From Pseudomonas tolaasii NCPPB 2192 (lineage in GTDB: Bacteria; Pseudomonadota; Gammaproteobacteria; Pseudomonadales; Pseudomonadaceae), in assembly GCF_002813445.1 (NCBI RefSeq), contig NZ_PHHD01000001.1:2170001-2234000 (forward strand): a stretch of DNA of 64,000 nucleotides. The letters are read 5' to 3'. Both the position numbers and the translations under genes were made by a program. Shown here piece after piece: positions 39,700 through 47,785 of the stretch (position 1 is its first letter; every line of letters begins with the position of its first letter). The notes below the pieces were generated by a model. That model ran no database searches. It saw only the letters and a list, made by a program, of their open reading frames with translations, and was not told where the DNA came from.

Positions 39700-41808
39700 T
39701 TAGAAGGTGTAATCCGCCGTGACGAAGAACGAGCGCGGCTCGCCGAGGATCCACTGCTGCCCGTCGTTGTACTGGCTCACGGCATAGGTGCGGTCAAACA
39801 GGTTGTTCAGTTGCAGGCCCAACGTGGTGTTGCGCATGGCTTTCCACGACACGGTGGCGTCAACCACGGTGTAGCTCGGTACTTCGCGGGTGTTGGCCAT
39901 GTCGGCGTAGCGCGAATCGACGTAACGCACGCCTGCGCCGGCGCGGATGTCATCGGTCACGGCTTTGCTCAGCCACAGGTTCGCAGTGCGGCGCGGCACG
40001 TCCACGGGGCGATTGCCATCACGGGACACTTGCACGCCGCCTACGTCTTGCTTGAAGTCGTCATACTGCGCATGAACGATGGCGGCGTTGGCTTGCAACT
40101 GCCAGGCGTGCGGCAGTTGCAGGTCGAGGCTGGCCTCCAGGCCACGGGAAGATTGTTGCCCGACTTGCTGCTTGAGGTCCGGGTCTCCCGGTACATCGGT
40201 AAGCAGTTTCTTTTTGACGATGTGGTAGGCGGCCAGGGTCCATTCGCCGCGCTGGTCCCAGAAGGCTTGCTTGATGCCGACTTCGGTTTGCTTGGCGGTG
40301 GACAGGTCGAATTGTTGCTGGCTCGGGCTCAGGGAAATCAGGCCACCGACGCCGTCGGTGCTGGTGGAGTATTGGCCGTAGACCGAGGTATCCGGTGTGA
40401 TTGCGTAGACCAGACCGGCTTTCCAATTATTGCCGGTGAGGGTTTTTTCAGTCTGGCTACCGTTGCGCAAGTCATCGCGGTCGACATGGGCGTAGTCGCG
40501 GCGGATACCGGTGACCAGCGACAACTGGTCGGTGAGTTGCAGGCGGTTCTCGGCGAAGCCGGCGACGGTTTTGGTGGTGGTGGCGAACAGCGGTTTGAAC
40601 GGGTCCTGGCTGGTAAACGGCGTGGCGGCCGGGTAGTTGATGTCGATGGGTTGGCCGCCGCTGAGTACATCATCAAACGGCGAGTTACTCGCCAGGCGGA
40701 AGCGTATCCGGTTGTATTCCACGCCGGCCACGGTCTGGCTGTCGAGGCCGAACAGGGTGTGTTTGAAGGTGAACGTCTGGCGGTCGCCCACCTGTTCCTG
40801 GTTGTGCTTGATGCCGAAGTTGCCGCTGCGGGTCAGCTGGCCGCCGGTGAAATTATAGTTTTCGGCGTTCTGCCAGCGGCGCTGGTTCTTCAGGTAGAAC
40901 AGCTCATTGGTGGCGCTGACGCTGTCGTTGATCTGCCACTCACTGGTCAGGCGCGTCCACTGGTCGTTGTAATGCTGGGTGTCGTTGCTGACGTTGTAGT
41001 TCTTGTCGCGCAGGCTGTTGTACAAATGGCCGTTGATCAGCGGGGTGCCAAAGTAATTTTGCGGGCGCTGGTCGCCATAGTCACTGGCCAGGGTAAAGCT
41101 CAGGTTGTCCGCCGCCTGCCAACGCAGGGCGCCACTGACGAAGTCGCTGGCCGAGTCGCCACGGTCAATGAAGCCGTTGCTGCGCAAGCGGTTGAGGTTC
41201 AGGCGGTAGCTCAGGGTGTCGGTCAGCGAACCGCCGCTGTCGAGGGCTTGCTGCTGGCGGTCGTAAGAGCCATAGCCCAGGCGGATGTGGTTTTCGATCT
41301 CGCCGGTAAAGGGTTTTTTCGGCACGGTGTTGATCACTGCACCGGTGGCACCTTCGCCGTACAACACTGACGCCGGGCCACGCAGTACGTCCACGCGCTC
41401 CACCGACCAGGTGTCCACCGGGAAGGTCGAGGTGCCCATGCCCATGTACATGCGGTTGCCGTCGTACAGCTGCATCACCGAACCCTGGCCGGTAAACCCG
41501 CGCGCCTGCAACGAGGTGCCACCGTCGCCCGGGGTGCCGGTGCGGCTGATGCCGGTGGCGCGGGAGATGGCGTCCTGCACGCTGGCATCGCCGCGTTCGC
41601 GGATTTTTTCGCCGGTCTGGCTTTCGACACTGCCCGGGGTTTGCCGGGCCGTCAGCTTCAGGCGTGAGCCGGCAGTGGTCGGCGTGTCCAGGTCGATACG
41701 TTCTTCGTCCACCGCCGGGGCGGTGACGGGGCTGGCGGGCAGGGTCAGGGCGTGGGCGCTGTTATGCAGGGCGAGCAGGCACAGGCCAGACGCGAGGTAC
41801 TTGTTCAT
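39700..41808 (-). CDS. TonB-dependent outer-membrane receptor (zinc/metallophore candidate)
   Basis: A 702-residue TonB-dependent receptor. Signal peptide MNKYLASGLCLLALHNSAHA; plug domain with GEKIRERGDASVQDAISRATG, GGTSLQARGFTGQGSVMQLYDGNRMYMG and VERVDVLRGPASVLYGEGATGAVINTV; a 22-strand barrel ending in an aromatic residue (FFVTADYTF). ATG 41806-41808 gives the signal peptide; the open frame extends 17 codons further without one. It resembles siderophore receptors, but the operon is preceded by a palindrome like a Zur box, pointing to zinc or a zinc chelate. No cobalamin riboswitch is seen in the leader. Confidence 0.88.
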   Translation of the reverse strand: MNKYLASGLCLLALHNSAHALTLPASPVTAPAVDEERIDLDTPTTAGSRLKLTARQTPGSVESQTGEKIRERGDASVQDAISRATGISRTGTPGDGGTSLQARGFTGQGSVMQLYDGNRMYMGMGTSTFPVDTWSVERVDVLRGPASVLYGEGATGAVINTVPKKPFTGEIENHIRLGYGSYDRQQQALDSGGSLTDTLSYRLNLNRLRSNGFIDRGDSASDFVSGALRWQAADNLSFTLASDYGDQRPQNYFGTPLINGHLYNSLRDKNYNVSNDTQHYNDQWTRLTSEWQINDSVSATNELFYLKNQRRWQNAENYNFTGGQLTRSGNFGIKHNQEQVGDRQTFTFKHTLFGLDSQTVAGVEYNRIRFRLASNSPFDDVLSGGQPIDINYPAATPFTSQDPFKPLFATTTKTVAGFAENRLQLTDQLSLVTGIRRDYAHVDRDDLRNGSQTEKTLTGNNWKAGLVYAITPDTSVYGQYSTSTDGVGGLISLSPSQQQFDLSTAKQTEVGIKQAFWDQRGEWTLAAYHIVKKKLLTDVPGDPDLKQQVGQQSSRGLEASLDLQLPHAWQLQANAAIVHAQYDDFKQDVGGVQVSRDGNRPVDVPRRTANLWLSKAVTDDIRAGAGVRYVDSRYADMANTREVPSYTVVDATVSWKAMRNTTLGLQLNNLFDRTYAVSQYNDGQQWILGEPRSFFVTADYTF

Positions 41809-41871
41809 CGGTCGATCAGTCTTCTTGGAGGGATGCTCGCCGCAGTGTGCGGCGAGCAACGATAACGCAGA

Positions 41872-41892
41872 AAGTGTTATAAGTTAACACTT
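41872..41892. promoter_or_regulatory. Zur-like operator upstream of the TonB receptor
   Basis: GTGTTATAAGTTAACAC, part of a perfect 8-bp-arm palindrome (AAGTGTTA...TAACACTT), resembles the Zur consensus GTTATANTATAAC with two mismatches in the centre. On the minus strand it contains TATAAC, a possible -10 element, 64-84 nt before the receptor ATG. Zinc-dependent repression is inferred. Confidence 0.5.
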
Positions 41893-41898
41893 ATTGGC

Positions 41899-41918
41899 TG
41901 CGCGACGAAAGTCGCGCA
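41899..41918 (-). terminator. Hairpin with GAAA loop after the PepSY gene
   Basis: TGCGCGAC-GAAA-GTCGCGCA is a perfect 8-bp stem 40 bp past the PepSY gene stop. There is no T-run, so termination is only likely. Confidence 0.4.
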
Positions 41919-41957
41919 AGGCTACAGAAGGCCTCTGCCACGGGCATCTCGCCTGAT

Positions 41958-43340
41958 TCATGCGGAACCTGAGGCAGATTCATGTTGGCCAAACAGGCGC
42001 GACAGCACCAGGCGGTCCAGCGCCCACACCACAATCAACGACGCGCCCACCAGAGGAAAAACAATCGCCAGCCCGAGCATGATGACCATCGCGGTTTTCC
42101 ATTTCGGCAGGTCATGGCGCAGCGGCGGAACACCCAGCCCGCCCGCCGGGCGACGCTTCCACCAGATCACCACGCCGCTGACGGCGCTGAGCAGGATCAT
42201 CAGGCAAATCAGCAGCACGATCAGTTGGTTGACCCAGCCGAACATCTTGCCTTCATGCAGCATCACGCCGGTCTCGGTGGCGCGTGCGACCATGTTGTAG
42301 TGTTCCCAGCGCACGTCGGCGAGGACCTTGCCGGTGTATTGGTCCACATGCAGCGTGGCGTCATTGCGTGGGTCGTTGGCGAACACCGAAACAGTGAATA
42401 CACCGGTAGCGGTGGTCGGGAAAGTGATGCTGTAGCCGGGCTCGACCTTGCGTGCACCTGCCAGGTCCACCACCTGCTGCAAGCTCACCGTCGGCGCGGC
42501 CGGACCTGCATGCGTGGCGCCGTGGTTCATGTGTTCGGCATGCTCGCCGGACATCGGCATCGGGGTGTTTTCCATGGCCCAGGGCACGGTCTGCTGGCTC
42601 GCGGTGTTGAGGCTGCGTGCCTGCTGGTCCGACTGCGGCACGTTGTTCCACATCGCTGCCGGGAAGGTGTTCCACAGGTCGGCGTATTGCTTGCCCCAGA
42701 AGCCGGTCCAGGTCATGCCGCTGAGCAGCATCACCAGCAAAAAGGCTGCGCCCCAGAAGCCGGCGACGGCGTGCAGATCGCGCCAGAACACGCGGCCACG
42801 GGTGTTGAAACGCGGCCACAGCACGCCCGCCGAAGACCTGCCGCGCGGCCACCACAGGTACACGCCCGACACCACCAGCATCACGCCCCAACCGGCGGCG
42901 AGTTCCACCAGACGGTCGCCGACGGTGCCGATCATCAGCTCACCGTGCAGCGCGCGGGCGATGGCTTGCAGGTTGTATTTGGAGTCCTGCTCGCCGAGGA
43001 CCGTGCCGCGATACGGGTCGACGAAGACGGTCACCTCACGGCCGCCGTTGTGCATCACGAATTGTGCGCTGCTGGTGGCGTCGGCGGGCGGCAGGTATTT
43101 GCTGATCGTGCCTTGAGGGTAAGCGGCTTTGGCGCGTTGCAGTTGCTCGTCGGCGCTCAATGCGTGTTCGGCGGTTTGGACCTTCAGCAGGTGGCCGTAC
43201 ATCAATGGATCGAGCTGGGGTTTGAACAGGTAGATGATGCCGGTCAGGGCCAGCAGCACCATGAATGGGGCGACGAAGAGCCCGGCGTAGAAGTGCCAGC
43301 GCCAGGCGAGGTTGTAGAAGGAAACTTTTTGGGTGGTCAT
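41958..43340 (-). CDS. PepSY-domain membrane protein with His/Met-rich insert
   Basis: A 460-residue PepSY-TM protein. Helix 1 is WHFYAGLFVAPFMVLLALTGIIYLF; further helices lie near 145-170 (LVELAAGWGVMLVVSGVYLWWP), 195-215, 370-395 and 425-450. Conserved His residues in these helices (WRWHFYAG, DLHAVAGFW, MLHEGKMFG) suit heme binding, as in ferric or cupric reductase-like family members. A periplasmic insert near 265-285 is rich in Met and His (MPMSGEHAEHMNHG). ATG 43340 has GGAG 7 nt upstream. It is downstream of the OprC-like receptor gene, so a copper role is inferred. Confidence 0.85.
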   Translation of the reverse strand: MTTQKVSFYNLAWRWHFYAGLFVAPFMVLLALTGIIYLFKPQLDPLMYGHLLKVQTAEHALSADEQLQRAKAAYPQGTISKYLPPADATSSAQFVMHNGGREVTVFVDPYRGTVLGEQDSKYNLQAIARALHGELMIGTVGDRLVELAAGWGVMLVVSGVYLWWPRGRSSAGVLWPRFNTRGRVFWRDLHAVAGFWGAAFLLVMLLSGMTWTGFWGKQYADLWNTFPAAMWNNVPQSDQQARSLNTASQQTVPWAMENTPMPMSGEHAEHMNHGATHAGPAAPTVSLQQVVDLAGARKVEPGYSITFPTTATGVFTVSVFANDPRNDATLHVDQYTGKVLADVRWEHYNMVARATETGVMLHEGKMFGWVNQLIVLLICLMILLSAVSGVVIWWKRRPAGGLGVPPLRHDLPKWKTAMVIMLGLAIVFPLVGASLIVVWALDRLVLSRLFGQHESASGSA

Positions 43341-43386
43341 CAGGGTGCTCCGCAAGGCTTTAAAAGTTTTTTGTCAGTTATGCCGC

Positions 43387-43459
43387 CATCGCGGGCAACC
43401 CCGCTCCCACCTTTGAATGTATTCACAAATCAAATGTGGGAGCGGGCTTGCCCGCGATG
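43387..43459. repeat. REP inverted pair (type B)
   Basis: ATCGCGGGCAACCCCGCTCC (one base changed) and its inverse flank about 25 nt between the OprC-like and PepSY genes. Confidence 0.88.
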
Positions 43460-43462
43460 CTC

Positions 43463-45523
43463 TTAGAAGCTCATATCCACCTTGGTCCAGAGCGTACGCC
43501 CCGGCTCCTTGATGGCTTGCGGGTCATTGGCCGGGTAGCCGAACCCGGCATTGCCGGCCAGGTTCAAGTGCTCGGCGTATGCCTTGCCGAACAGGTTGTC
43601 TACGCCGGTACTGACCTTGAAGTGTTTGTTGATGCGGTACGCCGCGTTCAGCGAGAACACGCCAAAGCCGCCACTCTTGTCGAAGTCCTTGCCGACCACG
43701 TTGCCCTTGTTCTGATCAATGCGATTCTGCGCCGCAACCACACGCCACAAGGCACCGGCGCTCCAGTCGTCTTCGCTGTAGGTGAGGCCGAAGCGCGCAT
43801 CCAATGGCGGCATTTGCGGCAGGGCCTTGCCGTCGCTGGTGTTCTTGCCCCAGGCGTAGGCGAGGGTGGCGTCGGCTTTCCATTGGTGCGTCAGCTTGTA
43901 CGCCGCGCCCAATTCGCCGCCCATGATGCGCGCGTCGACGTTGCGGGCCTGGGAGGTGGTGCCCATCATGCCGGGCGTGTAGTCGAACAGGATGAAGTCC
44001 TGCACGCGGCCGATGTAACCCGAGGTCCAGGCTTCGAGGTCGGCGGTTTTGTATTGCGCGCCGAAGTCGAACTGGGTGGTTTTCTCCGGCTTCACGCCAT
44101 CGAAGGCGTTCACCGAGCCTGCGGCGCCGGTGTTCGGCGAGAACAGCTCCCAGTAGTCCGGGAAACGTTCGGAATGGCCCAGGCCTGCGTAGACGGTGGT
44201 CGGGCTGTCGGCCAGGTCGTGTTCAAAGCGTACGAAGCCCGATGGCAGCGTATCGGCGCGGGTGTCGTTGGCGGTCGGGTTGGGGCGGCTCATCATTCCC
44301 GAGCCGGTGGTCTGGCGAAAATCCCTGGCCGAGGCGCGATCCACGCGTGCGCCGGTGATCAGGCGGTCGCGGTCGGCGGCGTACCAGGTCAGCTCGCCGA
44401 ACACGCCGTAGTTGTGAAAGTTGGCGTCCTTTTCCCGGGGCAAGTCTTTATAAGTGTCGATGCCCATGCTGCTGCGCTGGCGGTGTTCATTGGTTTGCGC
44501 ATCCAGGCCGCCGATCAGTTGCACGTCGGCCCAGCGCCAGGTGGCCTTGATGCGTGCGCCCAAGGTGCGACGGTCGACGTTGGCCGCCATGGGCCCGGCC
44601 ATCATGCCGGTGCCGGACGGCGTGCGCAGGGTGTAGTTGTCCATCACGTGGTCGGCGTAGTTGTAGTAAACCTGGGCTTCGACCTTGTCCAGCACCTCGC
44701 CGATGTTGGACTTTTCAAAGCGCAGCCCCAGGCTTTCGCGCAGGAACTGCGAGCCGTCCATGCCGCGCCCGGCGTAGCGCGCTTCACCATCGCCACGGCC
44801 GGCGGTGAGTTCGAGCAGCGTGTCGGCGTCGGGGGTGAAACCCACGGCCACGTCGCCGTTCCATTTGTCGTAGCGTGAGGCCACGGTGTCGTTGTTGCCG
44901 TCCTTGTAATCATCGGCGTGGGCCTGGTTGCCGATCACCCGCACGTAGCCCAAAGGCCCGCCCGCAGCGGCATCGACCACTTTGTCAAAACGCCCGTTGG
45001 AGCCGGCCAAAACGCTGGCATTCAGGCGTGTGCCCAATTCGCCGAACTGCTCGGGCTCACGTTCGAACAGGATGGTGCCGGCGGAGGCGCCCGGGCCCCA
45101 GAGCACGGTTTGCGGGCCCTTGATCACGGTGAGCTTGTCGTAGGTTTCCGGGGAAATGTACGAGGTGGGTGCATCCATGCGGCCCGGGCAGGCGCCGAGC
45201 ATCATGCTGCCGTTGGTGAGGATATTCAGGCGCGAGCCGAACATGCCGCGCAACACCGGGTCGCCGTTGGTGCCACCGTTACGCACCAAGGCGAAGCCGG
45301 GGATGGTCTTGAGGTAGTCGCCGCCGTCGCTGGCGGGCACCGGCTGGCGTGGGTCTTTCGGGTTGGTGACTACGGTCAGCGGCGAGCTGGGGGCGATCGC
45401 GGTGATGACTGTGGGGCTCAGTTCGTGCTCGTCGGCGTGGGCGAGTGGAACCAAGAGGGCGCCGCACAGAACGGCGACCACGCGAGTGCTTCCCAAACGG
45501 GTGTCAGCAGAAAACCTGGACAT
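43463..45523 (-). CDS. oprC: TonB-dependent copper receptor OprC
   Basis: A 686-residue copper-type TonB receptor. Signal peptide with VVAVLCGALLVPLAHA; plug motifs GGDYLKTIPGFALVRNGGTNGDPVLRGMFGSR-type and VIKGPQTVLWGPGASAGTI; the barrel ends WTKVDMSF. The plug has CPGRM (CxxxM) and the barrel DHVMDN (HxM), the elements I recall as the copper site of P. aeruginosa OprC. ATG 45523 is preferred to the upstream ATGs because TGGAA lies 9 nt before it. It follows DUF2946 and PCu(A)C genes, which supports copper import. Confidence 0.93.
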   Translation of the reverse strand: MSRFSADTRLGSTRVVAVLCGALLVPLAHADEHELSPTVITAIAPSSPLTVVTNPKDPRQPVPASDGGDYLKTIPGFALVRNGGTNGDPVLRGMFGSRLNILTNGSMMLGACPGRMDAPTSYISPETYDKLTVIKGPQTVLWGPGASAGTILFEREPEQFGELGTRLNASVLAGSNGRFDKVVDAAAGGPLGYVRVIGNQAHADDYKDGNNDTVASRYDKWNGDVAVGFTPDADTLLELTAGRGDGEARYAGRGMDGSQFLRESLGLRFEKSNIGEVLDKVEAQVYYNYADHVMDNYTLRTPSGTGMMAGPMAANVDRRTLGARIKATWRWADVQLIGGLDAQTNEHRQRSSMGIDTYKDLPREKDANFHNYGVFGELTWYAADRDRLITGARVDRASARDFRQTTGSGMMSRPNPTANDTRADTLPSGFVRFEHDLADSPTTVYAGLGHSERFPDYWELFSPNTGAAGSVNAFDGVKPEKTTQFDFGAQYKTADLEAWTSGYIGRVQDFILFDYTPGMMGTTSQARNVDARIMGGELGAAYKLTHQWKADATLAYAWGKNTSDGKALPQMPPLDARFGLTYSEDDWSAGALWRVVAAQNRIDQNKGNVVGKDFDKSGGFGVFSLNAAYRINKHFKVSTGVDNLFGKAYAEHLNLAGNAGFGYPANDPQAIKEPGRTLWTKVDMSF

Positions 45524-45616
45524 GACAAATTCCATCAATCAATCGTAAACAACACGGCCAGCAGCCTGCGGCTGTCTGTCTAAAGTCGGCCGGGGTGAAG
45601 TAACGCGGTGAAGGGC

Positions 45617-46018
45617 TTACGCGTTGACGGGCGGTGCGCGGCTGCGGGCGCCGGGGAAGATGCTTTGCCGCGCGTGGCCCAGGCGGGTGGCGGCGGTAAG
45701 GGCGTTAGCGGGTGGCAGTGTGCCGAGGGTGAAGGTTGAAATGCCACCGGGCAGGGCCGGGCAGCTATAGAGCAGGTCGCAATAGCCGCACTTGGACCAG
45801 AGGGCGTGGTGTTCGTCGGGGGCTTTGGGGTGATGGGAATCGCCGTGGTCCATCGGCATGTCCATGGACATGCTCATCGACATACCGGCGTGATGGTTCA
45901 TCGGCATCGCTTGGGAAATCAGCGGACCGATAAAGATCATCAGCATGGCGAACAGGCTGATCCAACGGCCGCGTCTTACGCGGGCGTGTGGAGAAAACCT
46001 GGCGCGAGGGGCGCCCAT
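45617..46018 (-). CDS. DUF2946-family protein, Met/His-rich
   Basis: A 133-residue protein with one hydrophobic N-terminal segment (ISLFAMLMIFIGPLISQAMP), probably an anchor or signal. It is followed by a Met/His-rich stretch (MPMNHHAGMSMSMSMDMPMD...DHGDSHH) and a CGYCDLLYSCP cysteine cluster. DUF2946 proteins are found with copper genes in proteobacteria. The residues suggest binding of Cu(I) or Cu(II) in the periplasm; the function is not known. Confidence 0.82.
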   Translation of the reverse strand: MGAPRARFSPHARVRRGRWISLFAMLMIFIGPLISQAMPMNHHAGMSMSMSMDMPMDHGDSHHPKAPDEHHALWSKCGYCDLLYSCPALPGGISTFTLGTLPPANALTAATRLGHARQSIFPGARSRAPPVNA

Positions 46019-46028
46019 CGAGGTTGGC

Positions 46029-46511
46029 TTACCTGGCGTGCTTATGCTCGTGGGTGGCCATGGGGGGCGCCTTCTGCACCGAGACTTCTACTTCCACCTT
46101 GCCGGCCTTTTCGAAGGTCAGGGTCAGCGGAAATTGCTTGCCGTCCGCCAACAGGCTGCGGTCTCTGAGGCCCAGCAGCATCACGTGATAGGCCATGGGC
46201 GCGAATGTCAGATCACCCTTGGCCGGTACGGCGACACTGGGCACCTGCTGCATTTTCATCAGGTCGCCTTGCATGACGTGCTCATGCAACTCGGCCTTGT
46301 CCGCCACCGGTGTTTCAACGCTGAGCAGGCGGTCCGGCGTTTCGCCCGTGTTGTGAATCACAAAATACGCCGCCACCGTCGGCGCGTTGGGCGGCAACTC
46401 CTGGGACCAGGGGTCGCTGACCAACAGGTCGCCGGCCTTGTAGTCATCGGCATTGGCAGCACTGAACACCGGCAACAGTAACGCAGCCAGAAGCAGGGAA
46501 GATTTGAGCAT
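46029..46511 (-). CDS. Periplasmic copper chaperone PCu(A)C
   Basis: A 160-residue PCu(A)C-family protein with signal peptide MLKSSLLLAALLLPVFSAANA. The copper motif H...M(x~20)HxM is visible as AELHEHVMQGDLMKMQQ followed by APMAYHVMLLGL, and the C-terminus is His-rich (THEHKHAR). Such chaperones deliver copper to cytochrome oxidase. The gene lies 10 bp upstream of the first DUF2946 gene and OprC, so the locus probably imports and hands over copper. Confidence 0.93.
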   Translation of the reverse strand: MLKSSLLLAALLLPVFSAANADDYKAGDLLVSDPWSQELPPNAPTVAAYFVIHNTGETPDRLLSVETPVADKAELHEHVMQGDLMKMQQVPSVAVPAKGDLTFAPMAYHVMLLGLRDRSLLADGKQFPLTLTFEKAGKVEVEVSVQKAPPMATHEHKHAR

Positions 46512-46557
46512 GGCAGTTCTCCAGAACGGTTCTAAACGCAGTTCACTTGCGAAGAAA

Positions 46558-46953
46558 TCAGGCCGTTGGAGAGGCGCGCGGGTTGAGACTCGGCCATTGC
46601 TGGCGCGGGGTAGGGGTTTGCAGGGCGGGCTGGGTCAGGCCCAGCACTGCATCAAAACGGGTGATATACAACTGCGGCGCATGCCCCGGCAACGCCACCA
46701 CCGGCGCCGAGCCCGAGCAGCACCAGCAATGCTGCATGGCCGAATGGTCTTCCTGTGCCGGCGCCGGAATCTCCAGCTTGCCCAGGGCAATAGTCTTCAG
46801 GCTGGCGCCATTGGACGAGCAGAAACTGCCCCACAACAGCTGTTTGACCGGGTCGTCCGACTGCTGCATCGCACTGGCCATCGGCATGGCAAAGGCGTTG
46901 AACAGCACTGCAAAGCAGGCGATCCACACAATTGCAAAGCGTTGACGGGCCAT
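46558..46953 (-). CDS. DUF2946-family protein
   Basis: A 131-residue protein starting at ATG 46951-46953; a TTG three codons upstream is the alternative. It has a signal or anchor (FAIVWIACFAVLFNAFAMPMASA), then HSAMQHCWCCSGSAP, a compact Cys/His motif, and the C-terminal family segment LYITRFDAVLGLTQPAL. It is the first gene of the copper cluster, 46 bp before the PCu(A)C gene. Confidence 0.78.
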   Translation of the reverse strand: MARQRFAIVWIACFAVLFNAFAMPMASAMQQSDDPVKQLLWGSFCSSNGASLKTIALGKLEIPAPAQEDHSAMQHCWCCSGSAPVVALPGHAPQLYITRFDAVLGLTQPALQTPTPRQQWPSLNPRASPTA

Positions 46954-46976
46954 GGCGGACAATCCGTAGGGTTAAA

Positions 46977-47003
46977 CGATCAGGGGGGTATTTAGCCTGA
47001 TCG
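46977..47003. promoter_or_regulatory. Inverted repeat before the copper cluster
   Basis: CGATCAGG and CCTGATCG, perfect 8-bp arms 11 nt apart, end 24 nt before the first DUF2946 start. It could be a repressor site or an mRNA hairpin. I see no gene in the rest of 46954-47310. A second small dyad, CCGCTG...CAGCGG, is at 47215-47232. Confidence 0.4.
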
Positions 47004-47311
47004 GGGTGGATAAGTAAAAAGGGGCGGTGTGGTTTGGTGTCGCAGTGACAGGTTTCAGGATAGACGGGAAACGCGGATTGCCAATTTTGCACTCCACACT
47101 GTGGGTTGGCTTGAGGCTGTCGGTTGCTGGTGGAATGTGTGCAAGCAGCAACCAGAAATTTCCGACATGGATTTAAGGGCGTCCCTAGGACACTCGATCT
47201 CTAGTCTCCGGACACCGCTGCACACTCAGCGGTCGGGCGTCGCGGCCCGGACAGATCAAGCATTGCCTCCTTTCAGTTGACGCTTTTTTATCGTCTACTG
47301 TGCGGCTCTAT

Positions 47312-47389
47312 GGTGGCTGTGCGCGGGATACCTTCGGGTATGCCGGCTTCCTTGATCTCCGGTCCGCGAACCTGCGCACAGCTGCCACC
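47312..47389 (+). ncRNA. Folded RNA leader of the DUF3077-like gene
   Basis: GGTGGC (47312-47317) and TGTGCGC (47318-47324) pair with GCGCACA (47374-47380) and GCCACC (47384-47389) in a long stem. Inside is a hairpin with a UUCG loop (ATACC-TTCG-GGTAT, 47328-47341). The start codon lies 55 nt further. I recall similar leaders before small genes in other P. fluorescens-group genomes. It could be a cis-regulatory RNA or part of a repeated family; the function is unknown. Confidence 0.5.
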
Positions 47390-47444
47390 CCCAATCGCAT
47401 CGCGGCGATCTGTGGCAGCTCCACTTAGATCAAGGAGCTTCACA

Positions 47445-47681
47445 ATGATCAAACCCACACCAAATCCCCCCATTCGGCTATTCACCGTGGCCGACGGCAT
47501 CACCACCGAAGACCTGCTGGTCAACCTTAACGAAACCCTCGCCTCGGCGAATGCGCTGAGCTGCGATCTTGCATTTGATCTGGACGGCTCCAAGCGAGAG
47601 GCGTTGTTGGGTGTTGTGCAGTTGATGGAGTTGGCGCAGTTGCTGGCTGATCGTGTGCAGGAAGGCACTGGGCAGGCCTAG
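47445..47681 (+). CDS. Small DUF3077-like protein
   Basis: A 78-residue protein (MIKPTPNPPIRLFTVADGIT...EDLLVNLNETLASANALSCDLAFDL) predicted to be alpha-helical and acidic. It resembles the DUF3077-type small proteins abundant in fluorescent pseudomonads, which have no known function. AAGGAG lies 7 nt upstream of ATG 47445; the longer open frame runs through the folded leader and is not used. It stands alone between the copper and cob regions. Confidence 0.75.
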   Translation: MIKPTPNPPIRLFTVADGITTEDLLVNLNETLASANALSCDLAFDLDGSKREALLGVVQLMELAQLLADRVQEGTGQA

Positions 47682-47694
47682 CTATACAAACCCA

Positions 47695-47785
47695 ATGTGG
47701 GAGCGGGCTTGCCCGCGATGGCGGTGGGTCAGTCAGCACCTCTGGCGACTGACAGTCTGCTATCGCGGGCAAGCCCGCTCCCACA
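47695..47785. repeat. REP inverted pair (type B) overlapping cobK
   Basis: GAGCGGGCTTGCCCGCGAT and its inverse flank about 40 nt. The cobK stop codon (47729-47731) lies in the loop, so the right arm is translated as the last residues of CobK. Confidence 0.9.

Noticed and set aside
39682..41370. Long plus-strand open frame of 562 codons
   Set aside because: It is the antisense shadow of the TonB receptor gene; it has no recognisable domains, and the minus-strand frame has a signal peptide, plug and barrel motifs.
47029..47280. 83-codon plus-strand frame
   Set aside because: No ribosome binding site and no family resemblance; it lies in the region before the folded leader.
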